Shown one piece after another: positions 12,896 to 24,715 of a stretch of DNA of 64,000 nucleotides (the first letter of the stretch is position 1; each line of letters begins with the position of its first letter). The DNA comes from Bolinopsis microptera (lineage: Eukaryota; Ctenophora; Tentaculata; Lobata; Bolinopsidae), in assembly GCF_026151205.1 (NCBI RefSeq), contig NC_087076.1:8780902-8844901 (forward strand). Direction: 5' to 3'. Made by a program: the position numbers and the translations under genes. Below the pieces are notes generated by a model. The model did no database searches and had not been told where the DNA came from. It saw only the letters and a list, made by a program, of their open reading frames with translations.

Positions 12896-13945
12896 TTCAA
12901 GACTGGAAATCCTAGCAACCACCGATACGAACACAAGGGACTGTCACAGAGAATTGCACAACCATTGAGCAGACTTGGTCTGAGAGTGGGTACGTGTATT
13001 TAATACAGATGTATAGTGTATAATAAGAAGCCCCCTCCCAGATTGCAACATTGCCGTGTTACAAAAATATTGTATCATTTTGCATTTGAGAACGGTCATT
13101 CAAATTAATATCATTTCTTTTTGTTTGGGAAAGGGAGACACTGGCAGCGGTCCATTATGGGTTTTGGTCAAATGTATAACAATAAAATACGGTAACATTT
13201 AAATTATTGTAAGATGAAAAACATTGAAAATAAAAGCTTCTTCAAGTAAAATGTATTTACTTGCAGATGCTGCAAATTATGAAATATACCAAGGGCAGAT
13301 GTTGCTGTTATCTTTAAAGACTAAAGCACTTCCGGGTAACCTAGCGTAATGAACTATTAATAACCCTAGGGGTCAGCCATTACCTTGAAAAAAGGGCAAA
13401 ATTTGGATTCAAGTAGTTAGAGACAGTAACGAGCTGGAAAATGATCTGCTGTAAATGTCATAACTTCAGACAGATTATGGTATTTTTTTTCTGTGGAAGT
13501 TGAAGTGGCAATTATTTGACAATTCTGAGAGTTCTTGCGCGGCAGTCTCATCACGTGACAGCTAATGGTACCTACTCAATATCATAGTGTGATCTCATCA
13601 ACAAATATAGAGTCGGGCCTACTTCCCTATGTTGTTCAAATATTCGAGTACATGTTGTGCACGTGATGTTAGATGCCATGGTGGAGAGATAAAGCACTTG
13701 TAACACGTCACGTGTCATACGTGTCACTTATTGCCCAATCACCTTGCAGTGTAGGCCAGTCAAAACCTACAATAACAGCCGTGTTTCGAAACAGATTGGT
13801 TAACTTGGTAAATATCTGAATCTTATTCAGCAGATCAACAATCATTAATAATTAATTGGTGTTTAAGGTTCAAATTAGTCACTTTTTATCGAATAGAATA
13901 GAATAGAAGGTAATATTGAAAAATGTCATTAGATGCGGATCGTTT
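12896..13945. other. Intergenic stretch upstream of the class A GPCR
   Basis: No coding sequence was seen. It contains one arm of a MITE (13074-13174, listed separately) and a short run of GAATA repeats near 13884-13903. The remainder is AT-rich and featureless to the eye. Confidence 0.5.
13074..13174. repeat. Solo arm of a palindromic MITE family
   Basis: This segment matches one terminal arm of the elements at 36590-36918 and 37969-38484: TTTGCATTTGAGAACGGTC, then the block GAGACACTGGCAGCGGTCC, ending GGGTTTTGGTCAAAT. The opposite arm is absent here, so this is a half element. Confidence 0.75.
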
Positions 13946-14700
13946 TCATTGCCCTTTATTTTCTTGTGGACTCTCCGAGCCGTTTTCATTATTTTCGATT
14001 GAGCTGTACATTGGATAATTGTTCTGGGCCTGATCCTTCTCATCCTGCAGCAGCAGCCCCCTTGTTTCTTTGTTCAGTGCCAAAGTCATTAACGCAGCAA
14101 TTAGAGTTATGATGATGAATGTAATAATGGTGTACACTATGCTAATTGTGTCCATCACTTCGGTTGTAAATACTCCCGCTGCTGCCCCGAACTTACTGTA
14201 ATAAGAAAGGATCTAGTTTTAAAGATACAAATGTAGCATTATCATATTTTAGTACTATATTGTAGTATATTATAAGAGGAGGTATGCGCGAGTTACTATC
14301 AAATAATCAAGTATCATCAAACCTAATTCAAGTAAAATTAAAATCCTGAACTTTTAATCGATAGAACTGTTGGATAAGATCACTTCAGTCCGTTACCTGA
14401 TGCCGCCTTTAACCCCGACTGATGTGGTGCGGATGTAGGTAGGAATAATAGGATAATACTCGGGGGTATATATCCACAAAACAGAACCCAGAATACAGTA
14501 AAAGGTCACTGCAACAAGTAACTCTAGGTAGATGAGTATACTGCCCAGACAGATTAATAGCAGGCATGTCACACCACAACCTCCCCAAGAGGAGTAGTAG
14601 AAGGTAGTGGTAGTGTCCCTAGTTTCTCACGGGTCCAGGGTCCGATGATGGAGCCAGGGGCAGAGCATATTGTCATAGCAAGCATCAATATATACTCCCC
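13946..14700 (-). pseudogene. Partial duplicate of the last two exons of the SVOP-like gene
   Basis: Two exons, 14397-14700 and 13946-14195, parallel the last two exons of the gene at 8452-11150. The second reads SKFGAAAGVFTT...ETRGLLL and ends in a stop, as in the parent. The first begins GEYILMLAMTICSAPG and retains GPWTREKLG, then goes out of frame at about 14610. A changed frame continues TFYYSSWGG...YIRTTSVGV. It also carries a short in-frame expansion near the YYP motif (YYPIIPTYIR). The exon is 11 bases longer than its parent (304 against 293), which is not a multiple of three. No 5' exons lie between it and the FBF1 start at 15048, so it is a truncated copy with a broken frame. Confidence 0.8.
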
Positions 14701-15047
14701 CTGAAATATTTCCAATTGGAGCAATCTAATTAAAGGTATATGAGCGTATTGAAGTGGTGATAAAGTCACAATCTGAAACAACCATCATCTGCTTATCTGA
14801 TGAATTACTCATTGTAAAAGATTGTCCATATTTTTTTAATGATATTGTGTTAAAAACTTAAATTTCCTCCTTTAGGTACCTCCATATTATAATGATAATA
14901 TGTATTACACAATATGATGACACATTTGATAGAAACTGTTGGTCAAATTACAACAGCAAATTTATTTGAAAATTGAGAATATATAATCTTAATACTACAT
15001 ATATCATATGAGCATATGATAACTAATATCACGACCTTGTTTAGGAG

Positions 15048-17589
15048 ATGGGTGACAGCTGGGATGAGACGAGTGTGGATATAAGTGAGGCTGATACCAG
15101 TACTTTTGGGAAGCACACTGATTCTGATGACCTCGACAAGGCACTTTTCGGAGGTCTAGGCAATACCAACAACAGCAAACCATCCCTTTTACAAGCCATG
15201 AAGAAGTCCACTGGTAAATCCATGTTTGACGACGAAGACAATAAACAAGCAACGTCCAAACCAAAACCATTCACCTCCCCCAAACCTGAAGTTAAGAAAG
15301 CTACCTTCCAATCAACTCCAAAACCTAAAGCTAAACCAGCCAGTGAGGACGATCTACTTGCAGATCTTCTTGGAGACTCGGACTACTCAGAAATCTCGTC
15401 AGCAAAACCTCTACCCAAACTCCCTGCTAAACCAGCCAAGCAATCATCTGCTGCTCCTTCAGCAAAAGCAGCTCCAAAAAGACAGACACCTGCTCCCAAA
15501 GCCAAGAAAGAAATCTTGTTTGATGATGATGAGGATGATTTGTTGGGTATGTTGGATTCTGAACATGAGACTCCAAAACCTTCATCTAAACCTGTTACGC
15601 CTGCCCGGGGGAGAAATGCCCCTGCAAGTAAACTCGATTCCACTCCAAAATCAAAATCAAAATTTGATCAGATTTTAAATAGAACTTCTCTGATGAAAGA
15701 AGAGCCATCTAGAGACACTTCCACGCCAGTTAAACGTGGTCCAAAAACCGATGACTTTGAGAATATGGGCTTTACTCCGAGGTACTTTATTATATAAGCT
15801 TATAAGTTTCTACATAACAATAATCATTGAATCCATACAATTTATATTATCTAGGTCATTAACAACTCTAAATAAATAACCTTTTAAATTATTTTGCTCA
15901 GTGTTACTAGTCAGTTGCTAATTAAATACGTTCTACTTGCATACAGGAGCTTCTTTAACAATTGAACTAAGTGAAAACAAAATCAAATTATTTCAATTAT
16001 TGGACTCATAGTATTGCTAAAAGTCAAATGTTAGTTTCTTCAGTTCGAGTGGTCCAGGAAGATCAAGGCGTGGTTTAAACAGTGGTGCTAACAGCGGTGC
16101 TAACAGTGGTGCTAACACGCCTAAATCTGGCTTACAACCTGACGACACTTTCAGTATGCTTATGAAAGAGGACAAGGATGATATTTTTGGAGGGTACATT
16201 TTTTCTTTAACACTTTAATTACATATGAGTTTTATGTTTTTGCTGTAATGTCCTTTATTTGAAAATTGAATCAATCTCGGCTGCTACATTAATGTTGACA
16301 CAGTACGCATTATACCCTTTCATTAGCGTATTTTAATATAAAATTATTCCTAATCATACTTATCTGTTATACCGTTTTAACTGGATCACGGTCTTCAGAA
16401 CACCGGCAAAGTCTTCTACCCCGGCAAAAGCATCAAGTATAGAGGATATGTTTAGAGTTGACCGTACTCCAGGAAGTCGTCATGGTACTCCTGCTAAACC
16501 TTCTGCTGCTGAAGATATATTCAGGTAAAGAATAAAGGGTGAAATAAAAACTTTGCAACCACAAGATTATGTATACGCAGAAAATCCCTATATTTTGCAA
16601 GTTAAACGTCCACCGTTGCAGATCTAACTTTACTCGTCTTTGTTTTAGGGTTGATAAACCAAGCACTCCCGCAACCAAAGCATCGAGTATTGACGATATG
16701 TTTAGGTATTTCTTCAATTAAATTTTTGCAGATATCCCTCGTTTCATCGATTTTTTAATCATATTTCTTTATTAAATGTGATCAGACAACAAACACACTC
16801 TGTAATGATGTGCACTGCCACCCCGCTGTAATCCCACATTTCCCAGGGCAGATCGCCAGAGTAGACCAGGAACAGCTAGATTAGAGGGACGTTCACAGAC
16901 CTCAACCCCAATTAACATGGACAAACCAGTCAACACATTCTCTGATGTTAGACCGCATACTCATGCTGGTCATCCAGGTTTTAATACAGTGTGGGCCAAA
17001 AGTCAGTACCCATACGTCAAGGACAAAAGAAAATCGCGATTACTTTTGTCATTGACGTATGGGTACTGACACATTTTTACTTTAATGATTAAAGTTATTA
17101 ATGTTAATTTTTGTTGAAATGAACACGCTGACACAATCTTTTATTGTTATTTCAGGTGAGGGTGATATTTTTACACAAAATAGACCACCTTCAGCTGGTA
17201 GACGGGCCAATACGGGACCACCAAACAGGTATAACCCATTTTATCAGGGTCATAACAAAACTAATTCCAGATTATCATCCTTTTATGCAGTTAAACAAAT
17301 ATTTCGTCAATGAGGTTTACTGAGAAAAACTAACAGGGGCGGTGGACAATCAGAAACACCACGACGAAGACGATCAGAGGACAGTTTGTTCGCAGACGAG
17401 GACATCCCCAACAAGTCTATGCCCTGGGAGAATAACGAGAATAAAGCCTCATCAGCGTTGCCGTGGGACAAACCAGCAAGTCCACCTAACCAGGTCCCCG
17501 GACCCGGTACCCCAGTCAGTCAACCCCCTGGTACCCCAGCTAGTAAGACTCCTCTTCCTTGGGAAAGCAAGACGTCAGACACACCTCAG
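15048..17589 (+). CDS. FBF1: FBF1 (Fas-binding factor 1), exons 1-7, disordered N-terminal half
   Basis: FBF1 is a coiled-coil protein of centriolar distal appendages/transition fibres, needed for ciliary gating and ciliogenesis. Exons: 15048-15781, 16044-16193, 16399-16524, 16649-16705, 16847-16977, 17156-17228, 17337-17589, all GT-AG with matching phases. The ATG at 15048 opens MGDSWDETSVDISEAD; an AG just before it could be the acceptor of a 5' UTR exon. Residues about 160-250 contain the conserved acidic patch ILFDDDEDDLLGML and DDFENMGFTP, followed by an SRRG run. Exons 3 and 4 each repeat a KAS-SI-[ED]-DMFR unit, and exon 7 has repeated PWE/PWD motifs (SMPWENN, ALPWDKP, PLPWESK) with RRRRSEDSLF. 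With the two 3' blocks, all 18 exons total 3429 bases, exactly 1143 codons, close to the usual length of vertebrate FBF1. Confidence 0.9.
17004..17070. repeat. Hairpin in FBF1 intron 5
   Basis: Arms GTCAGTACCCATACGTCAA (17004-17022) and its exact reverse complement (17052-17070) flank a loop containing GACAAAAGAAAATCGCGATT. The loop motif recurs near 25462. It is probably a small foldback insertion. Confidence 0.75.
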
Positions 17590-18387
17590 GTTTATTTCTT
17601 TTCACTTTTACAGTCACAATGGGGTTTAAAATAGTCACAAAGACAAAGGTACCGTAGCAACGAAATTCGAACTAATTAACAAGAGCAGGATTATATTTTG
17701 TTGGCCGCGACAACAACTTTACATGTAAAACAAATATTGTTACCTCGCAGTGTAACAGTTCACGAGCGCGCGCGCCACACCACATATCATATAATGAGTG
17801 TCCACCGCTTTTAACCGCATGGCCAGAATGTGACAAAGTCAGTGCCATATTCTGATCTACCAGACACGGGACACCTGGACACCAACCATATTATTCTGTT
17901 CACAACAATCCATGATTTACTATACGCTAATAGGTGTAAAATTGATCGAGCCTGTGGGTCAATACTTTAAGCGTTAAAGTTGTATTTATGATTAAGGAGT
18001 TAAGGTAGGCGATATATAGGAAGCAGATCATATTCAATATGAAAATTTAAGAAAATAAAACTCATAACATTTTGTACTTTATATAACTAATTCTTCTAAG
18101 AGATTACGAACACCTGCGTAAAACACGAAAAATCACGGCAACTGCATAGATATACACTAAGTAGATAACAATACAAGCTGGCATCAGAGCTGCGAGGGAT
18201 TAGCATCAAAAGTTAAATGAGTGCGCTATTTTACCCCCTTCCTTTGATATCTTAGTTATTGATATTTAAATTCTGGAAACTGGGTGTTGATTGCTTTGCA
18301 TTTGTGCTGGAGAATGATCATCGGGTTTCAGTAGGAGTTTGGGTATGGGTTTGGATTTGGGTTAGGCGTTAGGGTATAAGGGTACTT

Positions 18388-18407
18388 GGGGGGGGGGGGG
18401 GGGGGGG
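18388..18407 (+). repeat. Poly-G run (20 G)
   Basis: A homopolymer preceded by degenerate GGGTTT/GGGTTAGG sequence. The duplicate block at 30 kb has a longer run at the same place (30081-30107). Confidence 0.95.
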
Positions 18408-18458
18408 ACAATAATGCCATATATATAGAATATATTATATATTATATAATATACATAC

Positions 18459-19334
18459 CTATAATGCTATATATCTTGACTTCAGCAATGTTATGGCCGA
18501 AGTTTTCATTATAATCCAGGTCTGTGAGGTACACCATGTCCCCTTCAGCTCCGTTACAGTACAGAATGAATGTAAGACCTTCAATAGTTCTTCGATCCCC
18601 AGTATTATTCTCTGAAGAAAGGTGAAATAAATTCCAATTAACAAATATAAGACTCATTAAGATGCTTATGCCGTATATAGATTTGGTTTCCAAATAGTTC
18701 CTTGAAGGACCTGCTACGATATTTCATTTGTTTTTCTTACAGTTTTACCATAAGCGTCAAATAATAGATTTAATCTGACCTACCAGTAATTATCCCACAA
18801 CTCCCGGTCTCCCCGTTTACTGTTGAGTAAACCTTTGCTTCTGTACTCAGCATCCTAAGTCTGTAATTTATATAACCATCATCTGATCTTCTTGAAACCA
18901 TCTCCACTTCTCCGATACTGTAAACTTTTGAGAGATACAGTTTGAGAAAGTTCCCAGCCACTGCACCATCCTTGACACTGTACCAGGTATCGTAGTTTCC
19001 ATCGTGTGCTTTGTTAGGAGTGTAGTTACTGTGATAGTTGTGCGATTCCGATCTCGTGATGGCCAATTGCAGGATTGATATTTCTGAAATCAACCACATA
19101 TTAACATAGAAATGATATTTTTATTTTCAAAACCTATAATCATACTGATAGTCTGAAGATAATTATATCAGAGGATTACTGTCATTTCATCTATAGTAGA
19201 GTGTATCGTGTATTGTGATCTACATATGCATGATGAAAAGCTCACAGTTGCAAATAGCAAATAGCAAAATGCTTACCGGCTTGAAGAGGAATCAAGAAGA
19301 TCGCGGTGAAATGTAACAACTTGTGAATACACAT
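18459..19334 (-). CDS. Secreted lectin-like (F5/8C/fucolectin-type) protein, 3' end not found
   Basis: Three exons with good splice sites and consistent phase: 19277-19334, 18784-19083, 18459-18611. Exon 1 encodes a signal peptide, MCIHKLLHFTAIFLIPLQA. Exon 2 encodes a galactose-binding-like/discoidin fold typical of fucolectins: LQLAITRSESHNYHSNY, KAHDGNYDTWYSV (the KA.DG...T.Y pattern), FLKLYLSKVYSIGEVEM and VYSTVNGETGSC. Exon 3 continues with EGLTFILYCNGAEGDMVYL and AEVKIYSI, matching the end of this fold. A donor follows at 18458, but no further exon is evident before FBF1 exon 7, so the gene is incomplete here or truncated. The product would be secreted and could bind sugars or phospholipids; this is inferred from the fold only. 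It lies antisense within FBF1 intron 7, and a deleted copy lies at 30 kb. Confidence 0.68.
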
Positions 19335-20240
19335 TTCACATAATCTGACCAGATAATGTTTTTGAGTAAAGAATAATGCAATCTTACAAAAAAATCCAAT
19401 TTATGCAAGATCGTTGGAATTTGGAAATATAACAACAACATCGAGTGCAGAGAGTCTTTATTGTTTCTAAAATTAACTATCATTAACTAACTATCATTAA
19501 CCATCTCGAGGCTATATCTTGACGGATTATATCCCTCTAAATTTTATTAGACGGCTTAGCAGCTCAGACTATAAGCACAAATAAATTAAGGGTGTGAATT
19601 GTTGCGTGCTTGCTCTTAACTGGGTCCTTCGCTCTTGCACGATTGGAACTATATTTTATACTGTTGGACATGCTCTCGTGTAGTAGGTTCTATATAAACA
19701 TATCGCTCAAAAGAGTTCAAGCTGGTCAAGTAATGGGTGGAGCGTAGCCACTATCAGGTCATGATTCTGTTGAAGTAAGGGTTGGTAGGTCAACGAATAA
19801 TGTTCATGGTCTATGAAAATAACGACTTCCAGATTCCAACAATGCGGCTATAGTTAAATAGCAGTTGCTTCAAGTCATTGACCACTGTCTTAAAGCTTTA
19901 AAGAGTTATTTTGCGCCCCGTGCGTTCCTTCGCCCACGAATGATTTAAAAGCTTGGTGTAGACGATTATTCGTTGACTAAGTAATCCTTGCTTTTACAGA
20001 ATGATGACCTTTGCCTTTATAAAATCAAAATAGAACCCTGTGACTTAGTCCACTCGCTCAATTCTTTTTGATCGTCATGTTTGTATATAACATAAACAAA
20101 CACTGTAATTTGCATCCATATGGACTTGGAGTATACTGTTAGTCTTCAACAAGCTGAAAATAAAGAGATCCAGAAGATGAATCTGAGATTGTGAAAACAT
20201 TTGTGACAGATTTGGAAACATAATTTTTGGCTGTATAATA
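19335..20240. other. FBF1 intron 7 sequence, no gene seen
   Basis: The proximal part (to about 19480) is shared with the duplicate upstream of 30649. Nothing coding is recognisable. Confidence 0.45.
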
Positions 20241-20870
20241 TGTCCGTGAACTGAGTTAGATTTGTCCTGGTATGATACAGTGGCATGAGTACTAACATTT
20301 TAAGCCTCCTGTGAAATATTTCCCTGATTCATGGAATGAATGAAATGAAAAACAAATGGACATTGCCGTAGAATGCCCTGTACTGAGCTGAAACCGATTG
20401 GTATTGATACCAGAAGTGTCCCTGGGAAGGGCTGTGGGGCAATGTTTCCATTCTGGTTTCAGAGTAGTTGAGATTGTGGAACATATGTGACCGATTTGGA
20501 AACATACCCTTGTGGCTTGTAGCTGCAATTATGCCTGGACTGACTTGGAATCGATCAGGTATGGTAGAGGAACATGTGCACTAACATATGAGTCCAGGCA
20601 TAATTGCGGCTACAAGGGTATGTTTCCAGATCGGTCACAAAATAAGTTTCCACAATCTCAACTACTCTGAAACCAAAATGGAAAAATTGCCTCAGAGCCC
20701 CTTCCTGTCGGTTTCAGCTCAGTTCAGACGATTCTAGGATAATGTTCATTTTTAGTTCATTTCGTTCATTCCATGAACCAGAGCAATATTTCGAACTTAT
20801 GAGTGGCTATAAATGTTAGTACATATGTCCCTCTACCATACCAGATCGATTCCAAGTCAGGCCAGGCTTA
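20241..20870. repeat. Foldback (inverted-repeat) element
   Basis: Two arms of about 290-320 bp face each other around a short centre near 20575. Shared blocks include TGGTTTCAGAGTAGTTGAGA and its reverse complement, GACTTGGAATCGATC, and ATTCATGGAATGAA. Arms are diverged and there is no coding capacity; it is MITE-like or foldback-type. Confidence 0.8.
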
Positions 20871-20989
20871 AGGGGGCCGGGGGTCTTCACAAAAATTCTC
20901 TCGAAATGGACTTTATAGTTGTTTCTGATAGAGAGGAGTGACATCTATCAGATGCTTTTAGTCCCATGTAAAATATTGTTCCTAGCCGA

Positions 20990-21252
20990 AATTATTGTCG
21001 GTCAAAAGTCAGCGCTTTAAATGTATAATTGTATTGTGCAAGCGATTTTCAATCGCGCGTCCTGAAAATCGAGTCTAAAACTCTATCTCCTCCTACATTT
21101 TTTGAGCAATCACCCTGAAACTATCAGGATATGTTCTAGGGATCATTTAAAAGAGATGAACCGTACAGAATTTTGAGATAGGCCTTAAAACATTTTTTAT
21201 TCGATTTTGAAAATCTTGGACCTCAAAGCGCTGACCTTTGACCGGCAATAAT
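20990..21252. repeat. Small inverted-repeat element
   Basis: The terminal inverted repeats are ATTATTGTCGGTCAAAAGTC at 20992 onward and the complementary GACCTTTGACCGGCAATAAT ending at 21251. The interior is non-coding. A MITE is likely. Confidence 0.6.
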
Positions 21253-22177
21253 TTTTTCGATTCATGAACTCAAAAGATAAAATATATGTTATACAATTTT
21301 GAAACATTAAAGAACCTTTGTCCTTAGAGGTGTCGAACACAAAATGTCACAGCAACTATTTACATCGGCATTCGGCAACCATATTCATAAATATTTGTCC
21401 ACGCTAAAAAAAATCAATAGTTTCTGAGGAATAATTTCGGCAGTCAATTTCGCTGGTGAAAATAAGAAAATAGTGGAAATAGTGGAATCTGCGATCATTG
21501 TTGTCAGTTTGATTGATCATGACAACCACGCAGTTTCCACTGCAGCTATACTTTTATCTACAGAGCTCGTATCCTAAAAGATATTGTAGCTATGAGAACT
21601 ATGATATTAAATAATTAACTTTAATCTTATGTCGTTTTCATAACATGGTCGTGAATCCCAACTACACAACCCACCTTTTATGGTAATAATTATATAATCT
21701 TTGTGATAGAATCTACCAGTGTCTATGTTGTGCTGGTTCAGCAGTGTCCTGTACTGGTATAGCCACTCACACCTTCCGACAAGTCTCCCACATTTCCTGC
21801 TACCAAGTTCTATTCCACCTGACATATTTTATATTTTTTTTGCTTGAAAAATCCATTTGAAAATATATCTTTTTGCTTTGGTTTCAGTTTTTACTTTCAG
21901 TTTTTTTGGAAAGCAACTTCGATGTGGGCATGGCTGTTTAACAAAACATTTGTCGTATATGAGTAGGATAGTAGATACAAGTTGGATTCTTTTCCTTTTT
22001 CTATTGACCGAGAAAACAGTGACTACATGTTCTAAATAAAACTGTTGTAACTAAAATATGTGTTTATAATCCATGCTCCCAATATAAACATTTAAATGAT
22101 TATACTTTACTATCACTCAAAACATTACTATAAATTGTTCTACATTTTTGTCACCCAAAAGATCGTCTTAGTCCATG
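21253..22177. other. FBF1 intron 7 sequence, no supported gene
   Basis: A 72-codon minus-strand frame (21607-21825) with several cysteines is present but has no recognisable domain or clear splice sites. The right part should hold the 3' UTR of the SVOP-like gene. Confidence 0.4.
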
Positions 22178-23608
22178 CTATCCTTTTTCCAAACAACAAT
22201 CCTCCTTACTGTCAGTCAAAACGTTGTTTTTAGTCTCAGTATCCCATAGCATCGCCAAAACAAACTGCACCACCGCTGATCCGACTATCAGGGAGACAAC
22301 CCCCATGGGACTGACAGGGTAAATACTGTACGTCAGCAAACTACCCAGAATTGCTCCACTCTCTCCAAAACAACTGGTGAACCCTGAAGAAGTACTTCTC
22401 ATAACTGTAGGGTATGCCTCCACAGCGATGTAGAATAGTGTTTGTCTGAATGCTGTAACGGACAATCGAACCATCATGTTGAGAATGTTTTTCAAGATTG
22501 TGTTCAGGTCAAAGTAGATCGAGATTGTAGTCAACAAGGTTAGAAATCCAAGACTCTTCAACATTAAAATTCTTCCTATTTTTCTTCCAGCAAGTCCTGC
22601 CAATATACTTCCGAATGCATCACCTGAAAATGCTACCAATGTTTCAATCAGAGCTTCTTGGTTTAGACTATTACTACATCCAACGGGAACTTTTGTCATT
22701 GATTCACGATTTTTGTATAAATCTAATGGCAAGTAAGATGCAAATGTTAACCAGATAGAGTAGTTCAGAGTAAACATTGCAGTAACGATAATTGTAGTTT
22801 TAGCATAGCCCTGACGGAATAATGCACAAATTTCCGCTCTTTTTTCGAGTTTCACTGCATTCTCCCCAGAATACGACTACGGAAAAGATCTGTAGTTCCA
22901 TCTGTACAGCGTCCTTAAGCTTAGAAGAGCATCTTCTGTGCGTCCTTTTACAAACAGATATCGCGGAGATTCGGGGACAACTAGCAAGCCAAGAAGCCCT
23001 GGTAGCAATGGAACCACAAGAGCTGCACACAAATAACGCCAGCCTATTTCGTTGAGAAGAAAGTATGCCATCAACGACAGAAATAATCCACCAAGTTGGG
23101 TACTGAACGAAATAACAGAGACTGCAAGTTCCTTATACTCAAACCCGACAATCTCTACTGCAAGCACATACGAAACGTGTCCACTTACCCCATTGCAGAT
23201 CCCCTGTAACATGCGAACAAGTAGAAAGACACTTGCATTGGGCGAGAGAGCTGCCAAAACACAACACAGAAAATGGATTATCGATGTGACAACGAGAATA
23301 TATTTACGTCCATAGTTGTCAGCGAGATTGCCAAGAAAAATACCACTCAGACAAAAAGTAATAGAAAGTGAAGATCCGATAGCAGATTCAAAAGGGCTAC
23401 TCAATTCCCATTCACAGCTCAAATAAGGCATTAAAACAGTTGTCAGCATGTATACCATATTTTGAATCATCATAATGGAGGCGAGGCTGCTCCAAACGAG
23501 ACAGTGAGCCCTTCCTAGGCCCAGTTCGTGGATAAGTTCATTAAGGCTTTTGTCCGGGCTTATCCTATATGGTTCGTCCTCGATTAAACTTCCGTATTTC
23601 ATTGTCAT
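22178..23608 (-). pseudogene. Intronless SVOP-like MFS transporter interrupted by one in-frame TAG
   Basis: A single continuous minus-strand frame of 477 codons, including the stop codons, from MTMKYGSLIEDEPYR (ATG at 23608) to LEKG-stop at 22178. It is broken only by a TAG at 22877-22879, between RWNYRSFP and SYSGENAVKLEKRAE. The N-half has ELGLGRAHCLVW, the MFS signature GNLADNYGRKYIL, LVRMLQGICNG, EIGWRYLCAAL and PESPRYLFVKGR; the C-half has AGRKIGRILML and EAYPTVMRSTSSGF. Length and motif order are those of a full 12-TM SVOP/SV2-like protein. A paralogue at 8452-11150 has seven exons, so this copy may derive from retroposition. It could be a recent pseudogene, a polymorphic null or a base error; a short intron spanning the TAG was tested and does not keep frame. 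Confidence 0.75.
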
Positions 23609-24615
23609 ATCTGAGTATGTGTTGCTACGTGTTTTTGAAAATGAGAATTTATCTGATGTTATTTTCGCCCCCAGGCAAATATACATGCCAAAGTGATTAT
23701 GAAATAGACCAATCAGTGACAAAAAAGGAAAAAAAGACCCTAACCCTGACTCCTGTACTTGGTACCGCCATGTATACTGTGTACTATGACTATGAGATCA
23801 GATCGATATGGAATTAACTGGGCGGCGCTCGGCCTGTCACTCTGCCATATCTGCATGCTTTTAAACAGTAAAACCTGGGGTCCTCAGGTTGTATGGAATA
23901 TGATAAAATACGCCATCACGGTCGGGAAATTGAGCGGCCATCCACAAAAGAAAAGCGGCCGCATTTCTTGTTGAGTTCGGCCTTTTTAAAAAATTTGGCG
24001 GGCAAATTTTTTTTAAAAGGCCTTACTCGATTACCCGAAACAAAACGTCAATAGTTATAATATTTATTTGAAAACTTTTGAAATTTCCCACCCCTGATTA
24101 AAGGTTAGATAATTAACATTTTTGATTGATTGATTGGGAATCGAGCGGTTTACTCGATTAATGTTTACTCAAAATTATAATACAAACAGTAATAGATAGA
24201 AAATAGTAACGTTAAAGAATTCTTAAAAAAAAACCCTCTGGAAAGGACACTGCACACGGTTTATCAAAAAGTACACAGTGATCATGAAGTACTATGAACT
24301 ACAGATTTAAAAACACAACGCTTCACGCTACACATGATACTACACATCCATAATATCGATCCTATAGGTTAAGAAGTTTAGACTTGCACTGAACAGCTTG
24401 GACTATTGTTTTTAAAATGTTGTGCAAAATTTTACCATCAGTGATTAATGATTTTGGCCGGTAACTCAGCGCTTACAGTAATTATGAGTGCGCGATTGAG
24501 ATTAATGTATGGAAAAAGAATTTAGCGGCAGTGAAATGCTTGCTTATCTACGCTAAGTGGGGGTAGTTATGCGAGCGGTTATTATATTGGTAGTCAGTAA
24601 TTGCAAGTTGTTATT
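23609..24615. other. FBF1 intron 7 sequence with a palindromic patch
   Basis: No gene was seen beyond the 5' flank of the SVOP-like copy. At about 23975-24035 a palindromic segment (GGCCTTTTTAAAAAATTTGG and its near-complement) resembles the centre of the inverted-repeat element at 60591-61829. Confidence 0.5.
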
Positions 24616-24617
24616 TA

Positions 24618-24708
24618 AATTTGTGTCATTTAGTGTAGTTTTGTGTCATTTAATGTAGTTTGTGTAATTTGTGTCATTTAGTGTAGTTTGTGTCATTTAG
24701 TGTAGTTT
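24618..24708 (+). repeat. Short minisatellite, TTTGTGTCATTTAGTGTAG units
   Basis: About five imperfect copies of a roughly 19-bp unit built on GTGTCATTTAGTGTAGTTT, lying just outside the large inverted-repeat transposon. Confidence 0.8.
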
Positions 24709-24715
24709 CTATGTG

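Noticed and set aside
21607-21825. Minus-strand 72-codon frame with several cysteines
   Set aside because: No recognisable domain, neighbours or splice signals; length is within chance.
22855-22925. A short intron that would remove the TAG in the intronless SVOP-like gene
   Set aside because: The available GT and AG sites give introns of 31-53 bases that shift the reading frame.
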